From NCBI RefSeq assembly GCF_003991905.1, contig NZ_RSCL01000023.1, positions 95,869-159,868 of the forward strand: a stretch of DNA of 64,000 bases, read 5' to 3'. A program made the position numbers and the translations under genes. How positions within the stretch are numbered: the stretch's first letter is position 1; each line of letters begins with the position of its first letter. This document shows, piece by piece, positions 26,142 to 35,698 of the stretch. Origin of the DNA: Dulcicalothrix desertica PCC 7102 (GTDB lineage Bacteria; Cyanobacteriota; Cyanobacteriia; Cyanobacteriales; Nostocaceae). Under the pieces are notes generated by a model that was not told the DNA's origin, did not search any database, and saw nothing but the letters and a program-made list of their open reading frames with translations.

Positions 26142-26792
26142 ATGAATAATAAATTTATTTCATCAAGTCTTAAGTTAATTGGGCTTGTTTCTGCAATGTC
26201 TTTAGCTGCTTTGCCCCTGAGTAGTAAACTAGCTTATGCACAAACTCCTTTAATTATAACTGTTGATGGTTATCTGAATGAATATTCGCCTTCTAATGCA
26301 CCACTTCTAAGACGCGGTATCGTATCGTCAACTGTTCAAGATGTTCAAATTTTGTTGCGACGACTTGGATTTTACTATGGACCGATTGATGGTATTTACG
26401 GCGCCCAAACTGCTTCTGGAGTTATTACTTTTCAGCGTTCTAGAAATCTGATTGCAAATGGTGCAGTTGACTCGCGAACTTGGGAAGCGTTAATTAAAGC
26501 TGATAATCGCACATCTCCAACACCTGTTAGTAATTTAAACAAATACTCACCACAAACGGCGCCAGTATTACGTATTGGTAGTAGAGGACAAGCTGTGCGA
26601 GATATCCAAGGGTTTTTGAAACAGAAAGGATTTTACACTGGTGCTGTTGATGGCATTTACGGTAATGCTACCGCTACAGCAGTTGAAGCATTTCAACGAC
26701 GTGATGCGCGCGTTGGAAATGACGGAATAGTTGGACAAAGCACTTGGGCTGCTATTATTAACGCTGCTGGCAATCCTCTTGCAATTAACTAA
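26142..26792 (+). CDS. Secreted protein with two peptidoglycan-binding repeats
   Basis: 216 residues: a signal peptide ending near residue 34 (LSSKLAYAQ) and two PG_binding_1 domains, near 66-112 (VQDVQILLRRLGFYYGPIDGIYGAQTASGVITFQ) and 146-192 (VRDIQGFLKQKGFYTGAVDGIYGNATATAVEAFQ). No catalytic domain follows, so it is an envelope-binding protein rather than a hydrolase. The ATG follows AAAGGAGGA, a near-perfect ribosome binding site. A hairpin follows the gene. Confidence 0.9.
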   Translation: MNNKFISSSLKLIGLVSAMSLAALPLSSKLAYAQTPLIITVDGYLNEYSPSNAPLLRRGIVSSTVQDVQILLRRLGFYYGPIDGIYGAQTASGVITFQRSRNLIANGAVDSRTWEALIKADNRTSPTPVSNLNKYSPQTAPVLRIGSRGQAVRDIQGFLKQKGFYTGAVDGIYGNATATAVEAFQRRDARVGNDGIVGQSTWAAIINAAGNPLAIN

Positions 26793-27159
26793 TAAATAAT
26801 TCAACCAAAAAAAGAGTGCATTTACCATACAATTCGGTAAAACAAGAGTAAAATCTGATTATTTTTGCTAACAAACAAAAGCAGGTAAAGGGGTTTAATA
26901 TTTTTATAGCCCCTTTTATAGTTAATAAATAATAGGGCTTACGCAAATAAAGCTGGTTTCTAAGGTTTTGGCGCTCACCTACTTACTTGATATAATGACA
27001 ATAATTAGATATAATTTTACTATTAGATGAAAAATAAACGTTTAAAATCAATGCTTGCTTATCTATGAGTTGAATTAATTACACCTGCATACGGTTTGAT
27101 TACATAAGCAAGCATATTTATTCTTGTAGAAGATAGTAAAACTCGGTAATTCATAGCTT
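26793..27159. other. Intergenic region
   Basis: About 370 bp. It holds the terminator at 26887 and, near 26936-26962, a degraded half copy (GGGCTTACGCA...GGTTTCT) of the 47200 palindrome. Nothing else is recognised. Confidence 0.5.
26887..26920 (+). terminator. Hairpin terminator of the peptidoglycan-binding gene
   Basis: A 7-bp stem AAAGGGG / CCCCTTT with an AT-rich loop, followed by TATAGTT. Confidence 0.5.
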
Positions 27160-27765
27160 ATGCTTATAAAATACTACATCAAACAACAATGCTCTGCGTT
27201 TGCTTTACTTGTTACTGCACTTGTCATTTTGCCTTCAGTAGTAGCCGCATTTAACATATATTTCTATAATACTAAAAACAAGCTAAAATCGGCTGATGCG
27301 GCAATTGTACTAGGAGCAGAAGTTTGGCAAGACGAACCATCTCCTGTTTTTAGAGAACGAATTAACCATGCAATCAATCTATATAACAAAGGCAAGGTTA
27401 GTAGTATAATTTTTACTGGTGGAATTGGCGAAGATAAAGATTTTGCAGAGGCAACCGTTGGTAAGCGTTATGCGATAGCGCACGGAGTCAAAGAATCAGA
27501 TATTTTAATTGAAACTAAATCTCAAACAACTCTCCAAAACCTCAAAAATGCAAAAAAAGTTGCGTCGAGGCAAGATTTGTCTAAGTTTATCATTGTCAGC
27601 GACCCCTTGCATTTAAAACGAGCCACATTAATGGCACGAGATTTAGGTATGAATGCATATCCGTCTGCTACACCTACTACCCGCTACCAAAGTATGGAAA
27701 GTAAGCTGAAGTTTTTGGTACGAGAAACCTCTGCCTACTTTTTTTACTTGATGTCTAAAATTTAG
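27160..27765 (+). CDS. YdcF/SanA-family (DUF218) membrane protein
   Basis: 201 residues. An N-terminal membrane helix (ALLVTALVILPSVVAAFNIYF) is followed by the DUF218 domain: ADAAIVLGAEVWQDEPSPVFRERINHAINLY, then IIFTGGIGED and TTLQNLKNAKK, FIIVSDPLHLKRA. Family members (SanA, ElyC, YdcF) are linked to envelope integrity, and some bind SAM. It stands alone; no ribosome binding site of note. Its substrate is unknown. Confidence 0.88.
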   Translation: MLIKYYIKQQCSAFALLVTALVILPSVVAAFNIYFYNTKNKLKSADAAIVLGAEVWQDEPSPVFRERINHAINLYNKGKVSSIIFTGGIGEDKDFAEATVGKRYAIAHGVKESDILIETKSQTTLQNLKNAKKVASRQDLSKFIIVSDPLHLKRATLMARDLGMNAYPSATPTTRYQSMESKLKFLVRETSAYFFYLMSKI

Positions 27766-27894
27766 TTATTCGCGCATTATAATTTGGGATGTAGCCAAAT
27801 AAACAACCCAGCCGAGGCGCCTGTACTAAATTGTTACCCCTTGAGGTTGGGTAATAGATTTTGACAACAACACACTTAAACTGCTTACCAATGT

Positions 27895-27913
27895 ATTTCC
27901 ACCAGTTTTCCAC
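27895..27913 (+). promoter_or_regulatory. Double TCCAC element upstream of PRC-barrel gene
   Basis: ATTTCCACCAGTTTTCCAC reads toward the gene at 28036, 122 bp away. Confidence 0.65.
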
Positions 27914-28035
27914 TTTTAAGATATATCCTTAAACTTAAAGTAGTTTGGTTTGTTAAATAACCCTTACAAGTTACATTTTAACATCATTTCTCATAAAGTC
28001 TATAGTTATAATTTACAGATATTATAGGAGTAAAA

Positions 28036-28557
28036 ATGGTTTTGTATAAATTAGATAAATACTATCCTGAATATCGCGACGAAACTTTAGCTTATTTTGA
28101 TATCAAAGATTTTTATGTTTATGCCAATAATGAGTTAATCGGTTCTGTTACCAATATATTAATTGATGGAGATAATGGTCGTTTCCGTTATTTTGTCATT
28201 GATACGGGCTTTTGGATTTTCAGCATCAAAGTATTGTTGCCTGTAGGTTTGGCAAGTGTAGACTATGACTATAAACGCTTATTTGTTCCAGGATTGAGAC
28301 AAGAGCAAATTGATAATTTACCTGAATTTAAAGAGAATTTTGTAATTGATAATGATTATGAGGAGCGAGTCAGAGATGTTTATCGTCCGTTAGTAACAAT
28401 CACTGATTTAAGTGCCTTTTATAACGCTTCTACTTATAATTATACGCTGGAGCCTTATTTTTATGAAGTGAGCGACCGTAATCTCAAAATGTACGAGGAA
28501 AAATTGATGAGTAGAAAAAATAGTCATCAAGTAACTCACATCTTACACCAGGCTTAG
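28036..28557 (+). CDS. PRC-barrel domain protein
   Basis: 173 residues. The PRC-barrel occupies about 25-105 (YANNELIGSVTNILIDGDNGRFRYFVIDTGFWIFSIKVLLPVG) and closely matches the PRC domain of the protein at 23758 (shared YLVIDTGFW / YFVIDTGFW, NLPEF, NYDYEERVRDVYR). The C-terminus ends in LKMYEEKLMSRKN, which corresponds to the first helix of DUF2382. So this looks like a paralogue that lost or never had the DUF2382 domain. It shares the upstream TCCAC element with its relative. Confidence 0.85.
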   Translation: MVLYKLDKYYPEYRDETLAYFDIKDFYVYANNELIGSVTNILIDGDNGRFRYFVIDTGFWIFSIKVLLPVGLASVDYDYKRLFVPGLRQEQIDNLPEFKENFVIDNDYEERVRDVYRPLVTITDLSAFYNASTYNYTLEPYFYEVSDRNLKMYEEKLMSRKNSHQVTHILHQA

Positions 28558-28567
28558 AAACCGCGTA

Positions 28568-28619
28568 AAGAAGCCCGGTTTCTTTTGGCTTGTTGAGAAT
28601 GCTGCATTCCGGTGAGGTA
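28568..28619. repeat. Second copy of the 52-bp block
   Basis: Starts AAGAAGCCCGGTTTCTTTTG and ends ATTCCGGTGAGGTA. It matches 4238-4289 with two differences. A fragment of its end (GCATTCCGGTGAGGTAG) also occurs at 10819-10835. Confidence 0.8.
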
Positions 28620-28685
28620 ATAAAAACATTAATACAATAGTCTACCATTCGCTCTTTTGTATCCTTAAAGGAAAAGGGGTTAGGT

Positions 28686-30344
28686 TTATTCGTCTTTCTT
28701 TTTATGATTTAATAATGAATTGCTAGAACCATTAAAACTATCACTCTGTGCTTGTTTATTCAATAAAGAAGCTAAAATAGCGGAAATTTTCAATAAAGAA
28801 TCTTCTAACTTAGGTGAAAGTTCTAAAGGTAAACTTCCTGAATTGAGATGAAGCGAACGTTGAGGAAAAGGAATTAGAATTTTATCGCGTCGGAAATTTT
28901 CATCTATTTGAAAGTAGAGGTCACTTTTTATTTGAAATTGCCTTCGAGGTTTAGATATCCAAACTAGTAACTGAAAATCTAAATAATCCTCACCAAATGC
29001 TTTGACCCAAACCTTTGGTGCTGGTTTGTGTAAAACTTCCGAATGACTTTTTGCTGCTTCTAGTAATGCAGAACGAACTTGATTCATATTTGAACCATAA
29101 CCTACACGGATAGGTAACACCAGTCGAGATGCTTGGTTATGACTATTCCAATTTTTAACTTCTTTTTCTAACAGGCGAGAATTTGGCACAATTACCAAAA
29201 TATCATCAAGGGTGCGAATATGGGTGCTACGAGCATTCAAACGCTCTACTGTTCCCATATGTTCGCCAATATCTATAAAATCTCCAACAGTGATTGAGCG
29301 TTCAAAAGTAATGACTAAACCACTTACTAATTCTCTGGCAACTCCCTGTAATCCAAAACCAATTGCAACACCCAGAATACTGGCAAAAATAGCTAGAGAA
29401 CTGATATCTAAGCCCCAAATTTGCAACAGGATAACAGTACCAATAAATATAAAACTATAATTGAAAATAACTGCAATAGATTCTTGAACACCTCTACTAA
29501 CGCTCGTAATTCGTAAAATGCGCGAGCGCAGTAAGTTTGTCACTGCTCCTGCAACACCCAGTAATCCAAAAAATAAACCAATTAAAATAAGTATATTGAT
29601 GACTGAGTAAGATTTAGTACCTAAAGAAACTAGGGGAGATGTTAAACTCATCTCTAGGATGCTTATTATGCGCTGACTCCACTCTCGTGTTAATGGAAGT
29701 AAGTCTGTAATGTAAATAATTATTCCTACCCATAACCCTGTACGAATTAAGAAAAGTGTCAAGTACAAAAGCAATTCTATACCCTTCGGTTGCGCTCCTG
29801 TTTCGGGGTCGTTAGCAGCTCTTGGCACTAGCCTTCGTAACCAATATCGCCAAACCCAGCCTAGAAGTTTATGTATAAATAATGCACTTAATATTGATAA
29901 GAAACCAAGTAATATTGCCTGAGTTATATAACTAGCCTTTCGTTCTTCTTGACCTTGCTGTATTGCCTCAGTAATTATTTGTGCCCAAATTCTCGCTTGT
30001 TCTTCTCTCGTTCTACCAGTTGGTATATCTTGTGAGGTAACAGTTAATAAGTGGCGCCCTTGAACTCTAATAACTGGTAATTGGTTATTTTGTATAATCT
30101 CAATTTTTACAGGTTCTCTCGAACGAACCGCCTGCTTCAAAATTAAATTGGCATCGGTAGCACGATTTTCTGCACTAACTTGACCTGTATCACTAACTTT
30201 AAATAACTGGCGCCCATCAAGTGTAATAGGAAAATTTTGTAAGGATTGCGCTTGTACAGGCATTACTAGCAGAAAACATCCTAATATTACTATCAAACAA
30301 ATTCTTCTGATAGTAGAATGAATCTGAGAATGATTACAACGCAT
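28686..30344 (-). CDS. MscS-family mechanosensitive channel (large form)
   Basis: 552 residues. It has a signal peptide ending near VQAQ (33), a periplasmic domain of about 100 residues, then five or so membrane helices from 140 to 345. The last is the pore helix with FASILGVAIGFGLQGVARELVSGLVI, followed by the MscS beta domain (ERSITVGDFIDIGEHMGTVERLNARSTHIRTLDDILVIVPNS) and a C-terminal alpha/beta domain. It would gate under membrane tension and release ions in hypo-osmotic shock. A smaller MscS is at 47950. Downstream lies the 28568 repeat. Confidence 0.93.
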   Translation of the reverse strand: MRCNHSQIHSTIRRICLIVILGCFLLVMPVQAQSLQNFPITLDGRQLFKVSDTGQVSAENRATDANLILKQAVRSREPVKIEIIQNNQLPVIRVQGRHLLTVTSQDIPTGRTREEQARIWAQIITEAIQQGQEERKASYITQAILLGFLSILSALFIHKLLGWVWRYWLRRLVPRAANDPETGAQPKGIELLLYLTLFLIRTGLWVGIIIYITDLLPLTREWSQRIISILEMSLTSPLVSLGTKSYSVINILILIGLFFGLLGVAGAVTNLLRSRILRITSVSRGVQESIAVIFNYSFIFIGTVILLQIWGLDISSLAIFASILGVAIGFGLQGVARELVSGLVITFERSITVGDFIDIGEHMGTVERLNARSTHIRTLDDILVIVPNSRLLEKEVKNWNSHNQASRLVLPIRVGYGSNMNQVRSALLEAAKSHSEVLHKPAPKVWVKAFGEDYLDFQLLVWISKPRRQFQIKSDLYFQIDENFRRDKILIPFPQRSLHLNSGSLPLELSPKLEDSLLKISAILASLLNKQAQSDSFNGSSNSLLNHKKKDE

Positions 30345-30473
30345 ATAGCAATAATGTGTTACTAAAAAAAGCTACTCATTTAAATATTAACAAAAGTTAA
30401 AATTTTATATATCTACCAAAAAGGGGTATTTTTATGTATACTAATTGCTACTTTGGTTATAGATGTACACAGT

Positions 30474-30845
30474 TTATACCAAAGCTGCTTCTACTTGAGC
30501 GGCTAGTTTCTGAGAATTAAAGGGTTTACTAATTATACCTTTAATGCCCAGTGTGATAAACAAACCTTGTCTAGCAGTGCGTCCTCTAGCTGTTAGTAGA
30601 ATCACAGGAATATGCTTAGTTATTGGATTTTCTTGTAGCTTTTGAAACGTGACTGTTCCGTCCATATCAGGCATCATTACATCTAAGAGGATGGCATCGG
30701 GTTGAGCAGTTTGAGCTAAAAGCAGTCCTTCACTACCACTCTTAGCAGTCAAAACTTGCCAACCCCCCATAATCTCCAAACAGGTCTGGATTAATTTACG
30801 GATGTCCGAGTCATCATCAATAACTAAAATTTGCTTGGCTGTCAT
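30474..30845 (-). CDS. Single-domain response regulator
   Basis: 123 residues, one receiver domain. It has the acidic pocket IDDDSD (9-14), phospho-acceptor Asp55 (LLDVMMPDMDG), the conserved Thr in LLTARG and the Lys in IISKPF. No output domain, so it acts by protein contact like CheY or as a phosphorelay intermediate. A hybrid kinase is encoded divergently at 31109, a possible partner. A double TCCAC element lies 109 bp upstream and reads toward it. Confidence 0.92.
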   Translation of the reverse strand: MTAKQILVIDDDSDIRKLIQTCLEIMGGWQVLTAKSGSEGLLLAQTAQPDAILLDVMMPDMDGTVTFQKLQENPITKHIPVILLTARGRTARQGLFITLGIKGIISKPFNSQKLAAQVEAALV

Positions 30846-30954
30846 CGTTCTATAATTTTGCTATGGCTCTGCAATTATTACTACCTATATAATAAAATAT
30901 AGTCTGATTGTAATTGCTATACTACTTTTCCTAATATGACTTTAAACTTCAAAA

Positions 30955-30973
30955 GTGGAAAACTCGTGTAGAA
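30955..30973 (-). promoter_or_regulatory. Double TCCAC element upstream of response regulator
   Basis: Minus strand: TTCTACACGAGTTTTCCAC, 109 bp from the start at 30845. The first octamer is degenerate; the second is intact. Confidence 0.6.
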
Positions 30974-31108
30974 AAGAATTTTCGCGCTCAAATCAGAAAT
31001 GTGGCACTTTCAGACGATGGGAGGAAGCTATTTTTATATGTAGACAAGATAATAGCTCTGTCATTGTCTACTGTCGTAAAGATACCCGAAAGCACCCAAC
31101 CCAAAAAA

Positions 31109-33115
31109 ATGCAAAAGATAAAGCGCTTTCTGCTCAAAAGTTATATCGTTGCTGTAATAGCGGTTATATCGGCTCTACTGCTTACCAGGCTACTATGGCA
31201 GGTGTATGATTTGACAATTTACCCATTATTTTTGGCTGCTGTCATGGTTAGTTCATCGTATGGTGGCTTTAAACCAGGGTTGCTGGCAACTGTTTTATCT
31301 ACATTAGTCTGCGCTTATTTCTTTTTACCTCCGATTTCTTTTATATCCATTAACGATAATAGTTTAGTAGGTTTAGTTCAGTTTATGCTAGCTTCATTGC
31401 TAATTTGCGTGCTAAATTCAAGGCTACGGCAAGCCCAAGCACAAGCTCAAATTAATGCACTTTCTTCACAGCAAAATTACGAACGCTTGCTTTTAAGCCA
31501 AGAAAATTTGCGCGCCTCGGAAGAACGCTACCGTTTGTTTGTTGAAGGAGTTAGAGAATACGCTATTTTTATGGTGGATGTAAACGGTTTGGTGACTGAT
31601 TGGAACAAAGGGGCAGAAAGAATTTTAGGGTATAAAGAAGCGGAAATAATTGGTCAGCATTTTTCGTGTATTTTTATACCTGAAGATATTGAGCGAGGTA
31701 GACCCAAATTAGCACTGAATACTGCTGCAACCAATGGCATGTCTAGGGATGATCGTTGGCATCTTTGTAAAGATGGCACTAGGTTTTGGGCGAATGGTGT
31801 TATTATTCCTTTAAGAGATGAAATAAGAGGTAATAGACTACATGGTTTTGCAAAAATTCTGCAAGACTTAACGGAACGTAAGCAAGCAGAGGAAGAACGT
31901 GAGCAACTATTATTGCGTGAACAAGCCGCGCGCGCGGAGGCAGAAGCCGCAAATCGTTCTAAAGATGATTTCTTAGCTATAGTTTCTCATGAATTACGCA
32001 CCCCAATGACCTCAATAGTCGGATGGGCTGGGATGTTGCAAACAGGTATGCTCGATGATTCCCAGATGAAAGAGGCACTTGAGACGTTAGAACGTAATGC
32101 TAACTCGCAATTGCAGCTAATCGAAGACCTTTTGGATATTTCACGTATTGTTCGGGGAGACCTTTCGCTATCTTTTGCAAGCATTGATTTGGTTGCGGTT
32201 ATTAATGCAGCGATTGAAATTGTACAACATAAAGCTGATGCTAAATCTATTAAACTTAAATTTATTTTAGATACTTCACAAGAGGTTATTTGGGGTGACT
32301 TTGAGCGATTACAACAAGTTGTGTGTAATTTACTTTCTAACGCAATCAAGTTTACACCCAACGGTGGACGAGTTAAAATACGGTTGTTAGTAGAACCCCT
32401 TCCTCAAATTCAAGTCAGCGACACTGGTATTGGTATAAACCCTGAATTTATGCCGTATATTTTTGAACGTTTCCGTCAAGCAGATAATACAAGTACAAGG
32501 TCAAACAAAGGGTTAGGTTTAGGGTTGGCTATCGCGCGTCATATAGTAGAACTACATGGTGGTAGTATCGAAGCAGAGAGTCGAGGAGTAGGGCGAGGGG
32601 CGACATTTACAGTTAAACTGCCAATTAGAACAAATGATGACGCAGAAAATACTCAAGTTAGTAGTACTCTATTACAACCATCGGCGCCTATTGAAGATGC
32701 AATATCATCAAATAATTCTTTAAGGTTAGAGGGGTTGCGTGTCTTAGTTGTAGATGACGAAGCGGATACACTACAGTGGATTACTGTAGTGCTTACTCAG
32801 TGTGGAGCAGAAGTCTTTGCTGCCAACTCAACTGCTAAAGCCTTGGATGCTCTCGATCAATTAAGACCAGATGTATTAGTAAGTGATATCGGAATGCCAG
32901 ATGAAGATGGTTACGCTTTAATGCGTAAAATTAGAGAGCTTGAACCTGATATGGGCGGACGCATTCCCGCTGTGGCACTAACGGGCTATGCTAGAGTTGA
33001 GGATTATAAAGAAGCTTTGTTAGCAGGTTTTCAGCTACACGTAGCTAAACCAGTTAGGGCAACCGAGTTAATAGCTGTTGTCGCTAGCCTAGGACAAATG
33101 TCTGGCAAACTTTAA
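31109..33115 (+). CDS. Hybrid sensor histidine kinase (DUF4118-PAS-HisKA-HATPase-REC)
   Basis: 668 residues from the ATG at 31109; a GTG at 31001 would add 36 hydrophilic residues. It has four helices of a KdpD-like DUF4118 domain (about 8-105), a coiled coil, a PAS domain (about 140-265, YRLFVEGVREYAIFMVDVNG), a HisKA with FLAIVSHELRTPMTS, then NLLSNAIKFTPNGG, DTGIGI and GLGLGLAIARHIVELHGG, and a C-terminal receiver (LVVDDEADT, DVLVSDIGMPDEDG, VAKPVRA). The OmpR-type multi-receiver regulator at 33239 is a likely partner. Confidence 0.92.
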   Translation: MQKIKRFLLKSYIVAVIAVISALLLTRLLWQVYDLTIYPLFLAAVMVSSSYGGFKPGLLATVLSTLVCAYFFLPPISFISINDNSLVGLVQFMLASLLICVLNSRLRQAQAQAQINALSSQQNYERLLLSQENLRASEERYRLFVEGVREYAIFMVDVNGLVTDWNKGAERILGYKEAEIIGQHFSCIFIPEDIERGRPKLALNTAATNGMSRDDRWHLCKDGTRFWANGVIIPLRDEIRGNRLHGFAKILQDLTERKQAEEEREQLLLREQAARAEAEAANRSKDDFLAIVSHELRTPMTSIVGWAGMLQTGMLDDSQMKEALETLERNANSQLQLIEDLLDISRIVRGDLSLSFASIDLVAVINAAIEIVQHKADAKSIKLKFILDTSQEVIWGDFERLQQVVCNLLSNAIKFTPNGGRVKIRLLVEPLPQIQVSDTGIGINPEFMPYIFERFRQADNTSTRSNKGLGLGLAIARHIVELHGGSIEAESRGVGRGATFTVKLPIRTNDDAENTQVSSTLLQPSAPIEDAISSNNSLRLEGLRVLVVDDEADTLQWITVVLTQCGAEVFAANSTAKALDALDQLRPDVLVSDIGMPDEDGYALMRKIRELEPDMGGRIPAVALTGYARVEDYKEALLAGFQLHVAKPVRATELIAVVASLGQMSGKL

Positions 33116-33238
33116 TTTAATACTTTTGGCATATACCTTTTTCCTTACATTGATAGATGTAGAGTCAATATAAAAAATAAGATTAATAGAAAAGCATTGA
33201 TATAGCGTTGAGGATGCTTTCAAAAGCAAGTCTTTTGT

Positions 33239-35077
33239 ATGAAAATTTTGATAGTTGAAGATGATAATTCGCTTGCTCAAGCTATTGCAGCGGTTCTTAC
33301 CAAGCTACATTATGTAGTTGATATTGCTTCGGATGGTCAAGATGGTTGGGAGTTAGCGATAGCTTGTAATTATGACTTAATTTTACTAGATGTATTATTA
33401 CCAAAGTTTGATGGCATCAGCATTTGTCGGCAATTACGTCAAGAGGGTTATCAAATGCCTATTTTGCTTTTAACATCACTTGATACTAAAAGTGACAAGG
33501 TAATTGGTTTAGATGCAGGAGCAGATGATTATGTCGTCAAACCTTTCGACTTTCAGGAGTTAACAGCGCGCATTCGTGCTTTAGGGCGCCGAGGCAGTTC
33601 TTTTTTACCTCCTATTTTAGAATGGGGAAGTTTGCATCTTGACCCTAGTAGTTGTGAGGTAACTTATGCAAATGAAGTGCTACATTTAACAGCAAAAGAG
33701 TTCAGTATATTAAAGCTTTTTTTACGTAATAGCCAGCGCATCTTCAACCGAGGTGCAATTATAGACAACCTTTGGGGCGCCGAAAAAGACCCACCAGAGG
33801 AAGACACGATTAAATCTCATATCAAAAGTTTACGGCGAAAAGTCAAAGCAGCAGGCGGCGATTATAATTTTATTGAAACAGTTTACGGAATGGGTTATCG
33901 TCTAAAGCCTTTACCTGAAGAGAAAAGTACTGACAGTGAGTCAAATTCAGAACTTACGAAAGTATTGTTGGCAGAAATTGCACTTCAGCAAAAAGCCTTT
34001 AAAGCTAAAGTTGGAGAGCGCATTGCTGTGTTAAAGCAACTAACACATGCAATTTGTGAAGGTGATTTTGACAAACATATATGGCAAGATGCTTCACAAG
34101 AAGCTCATAAGCTAGTTGGTTCGTTAGGTAGTTTCGGTTTCGCGCGCGCTTCGCAAATCGCTGAAAAAATAGATAATATGTTTCAAGATGTGGCGCCAAT
34201 TAACCAAGCACAGTCATTACACCTATACAAGCTAGTGGTGGACTTGCAACACGAGTTAGAGCAACCTGATATCCAAACAAGTAATGAACTTCTCTCGAAC
34301 AAGCCAACTCAAGATGTACTTTTAGTAATAAGCGACTCGGAACAAATAGCCCAGCAGTTGGTAGAAGCTGCAACTGGGGTAGTCGCTGTAAATATTGTTG
34401 CTACTAGCTCCATTGCTAAAAGCGGAGTAATATCTGCAAACGCTGATGTAGTAATTATCGACCTTGATTCAGATTATGGTATAAGAGATAGCCTGAAACT
34501 AGTAACAGAATTTTCCAACCGCACACCACCAGTACCAGCGCTAGTTTTTACTAACAGCAATAATTTTGATGACCGCATAGAAGTAGCGCGCGCTGGTGGA
34601 CGTGGTTTTTTACACAAGTCAATGTCGAACGAACAAATATTACACCATGTTACTAAAGTGCTGCAAACTGTTCATATGCCGTCAGCCAAAGTCATGATTG
34701 TAAATAATGACTCAAATGTACTAAATACAATTAAAAACTTATTAGAACCAAGGGGAATAAAGCTAAAAACTCTCCAAGACCCTCGCCAGTTTTGGGATAC
34801 CTTGACAGAATTTTTACCTGATGTACTCATCTTAGGTTTAAAAATGCCTTATATAGATGGAACTGAACTTTGCCAAGTAGTGCGTAATGACCCTTATTTT
34901 TGCTCACTGCCTATAATCTTTTTTACTGATATCCCACAAGTAGATATTTCAATGCAGTTATTTAATAAAGGCGCCGATGATTGTATTACTGAGCCTATTC
35001 AAGAATCAGAATTACTTACTTGCATTTTTAACAGATTTAGGACGAACCTATATTATCAAAAGTTTTTAACACTATGA
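33239..35077 (+). CDS. Multi-domain response regulator (REC-wHTH-Hpt-REC-REC)
   Basis: 612 residues. REC1 (1-115) has EDD, Asp51 (LILLDVLLP) and VVKPFDF. An OmpR-type winged helix spans about 125-225. An Hpt domain lies near 265-345, with the histidine in EAHKLVGSLGSFGF. A second receiver (near 355-475) keeps an Asp in VVIIDLDSD but is otherwise degenerate. A third (near 480-605) has LILGLKMPYIDG, so Gly replaces the phospho-acceptor Asp. It ends 22 bp inside the convergent cupin gene. Likely acts with the upstream hybrid kinase; target genes are unknown. Confidence 0.92.
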   Translation: MKILIVEDDNSLAQAIAAVLTKLHYVVDIASDGQDGWELAIACNYDLILLDVLLPKFDGISICRQLRQEGYQMPILLLTSLDTKSDKVIGLDAGADDYVVKPFDFQELTARIRALGRRGSSFLPPILEWGSLHLDPSSCEVTYANEVLHLTAKEFSILKLFLRNSQRIFNRGAIIDNLWGAEKDPPEEDTIKSHIKSLRRKVKAAGGDYNFIETVYGMGYRLKPLPEEKSTDSESNSELTKVLLAEIALQQKAFKAKVGERIAVLKQLTHAICEGDFDKHIWQDASQEAHKLVGSLGSFGFARASQIAEKIDNMFQDVAPINQAQSLHLYKLVVDLQHELEQPDIQTSNELLSNKPTQDVLLVISDSEQIAQQLVEAATGVVAVNIVATSSIAKSGVISANADVVIIDLDSDYGIRDSLKLVTEFSNRTPPVPALVFTNSNNFDDRIEVARAGGRGFLHKSMSNEQILHHVTKVLQTVHMPSAKVMIVNNDSNVLNTIKNLLEPRGIKLKTLQDPRQFWDTLTEFLPDVLILGLKMPYIDGTELCQVVRNDPYFCSLPIIFFTDIPQVDISMQLFNKGADDCITEPIQESELLTCIFNRFRTNLYYQKFLTL

Positions 35078-35691
35078 TTGATAGTGTCGAATTCAAAACG
35101 TTCGTGATATGCCGTAACTCCGTAAAGATTAAATGTAATAATTGGCTCTTGACCTAACGCTTCAATACTGTGGATAGCATCGGGTGTAAAAGCAATAATA
35201 TCACCCGGAACCAAAATTTTCTCACCAATATATTTGATTCCTGATAGATTTTCTGGGGTCGAAGAACGGCGCCAAAACTGATTTTTTTCTTGCCCACTGA
35301 CAATAGCTACAATTCCCCAAGTTGCGTGGTTATGAATGGGAGAAACATGACCAGGTAGCCAAGCAACCATTTGTACTGTGAGAGGAAATTCATACTCATC
35401 ATATAGAAATTGCACAGACCAACCTGGGTCAGTTGGTGGTTCTGTAAACTCCATTTGCAGCCAATAGGAACTAGCAAGCAACTTCCGTACCAGTGGTATA
35501 ATCGCCTGGATACGAAGAGAATCATCGGTGATAGTATCAAGAATATCCTCCAGTTCCGTAAGAAATCGGTATAGGCGATAAGGTTTTTCTGGTAAAGCGA
35601 GTTCCTCAAGGTTAAGGGCAACGCAGTCACCACCATCTGTTACTAGCCAGTCTTGACACTCAGTACAGTCATTTTTTTCTGTGAACATCAT
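35056..35691 (-). CDS. Cysteine-dioxygenase-like cupin
   Basis: 211 residues. The cupin core has PGHVSPIHNHATWGIVAIVSG, where the HxH pattern and a later His (AIHSIEAL) would bind iron, as in type I cysteine dioxygenases. A helical N-terminal half (LTELEDILDTITDDSLRIQAIIPLVRKLL) precedes it. It follows the anti-sigma gene after 7 bp, so it is the third gene of the sigma/anti-sigma operon. The residue pair that forms the Cys-Tyr cofactor in animal enzymes is not evident. Substrate may be cysteine or another thiol. Confidence 0.82.
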   Translation of the reverse strand: MMFTEKNDCTECQDWLVTDGGDCVALNLEELALPEKPYRLYRFLTELEDILDTITDDSLRIQAIIPLVRKLLASSYWLQMEFTEPPTDPGWSVQFLYDEYEFPLTVQMVAWLPGHVSPIHNHATWGIVAIVSGQEKNQFWRRSSTPENLSGIKYIGEKILVPGDIIAFTPDAIHSIEALGQEPIITFNLYGVTAYHERFEFDTINHSVKNF

Positions 35692-35698
35692 AAATCTA

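Noticed and set aside
30955-31209. 84-residue frame overlapping the hybrid kinase start
   Set aside because: It overlaps the kinase start in another frame and begins in the TCCAC element; no domain seen.
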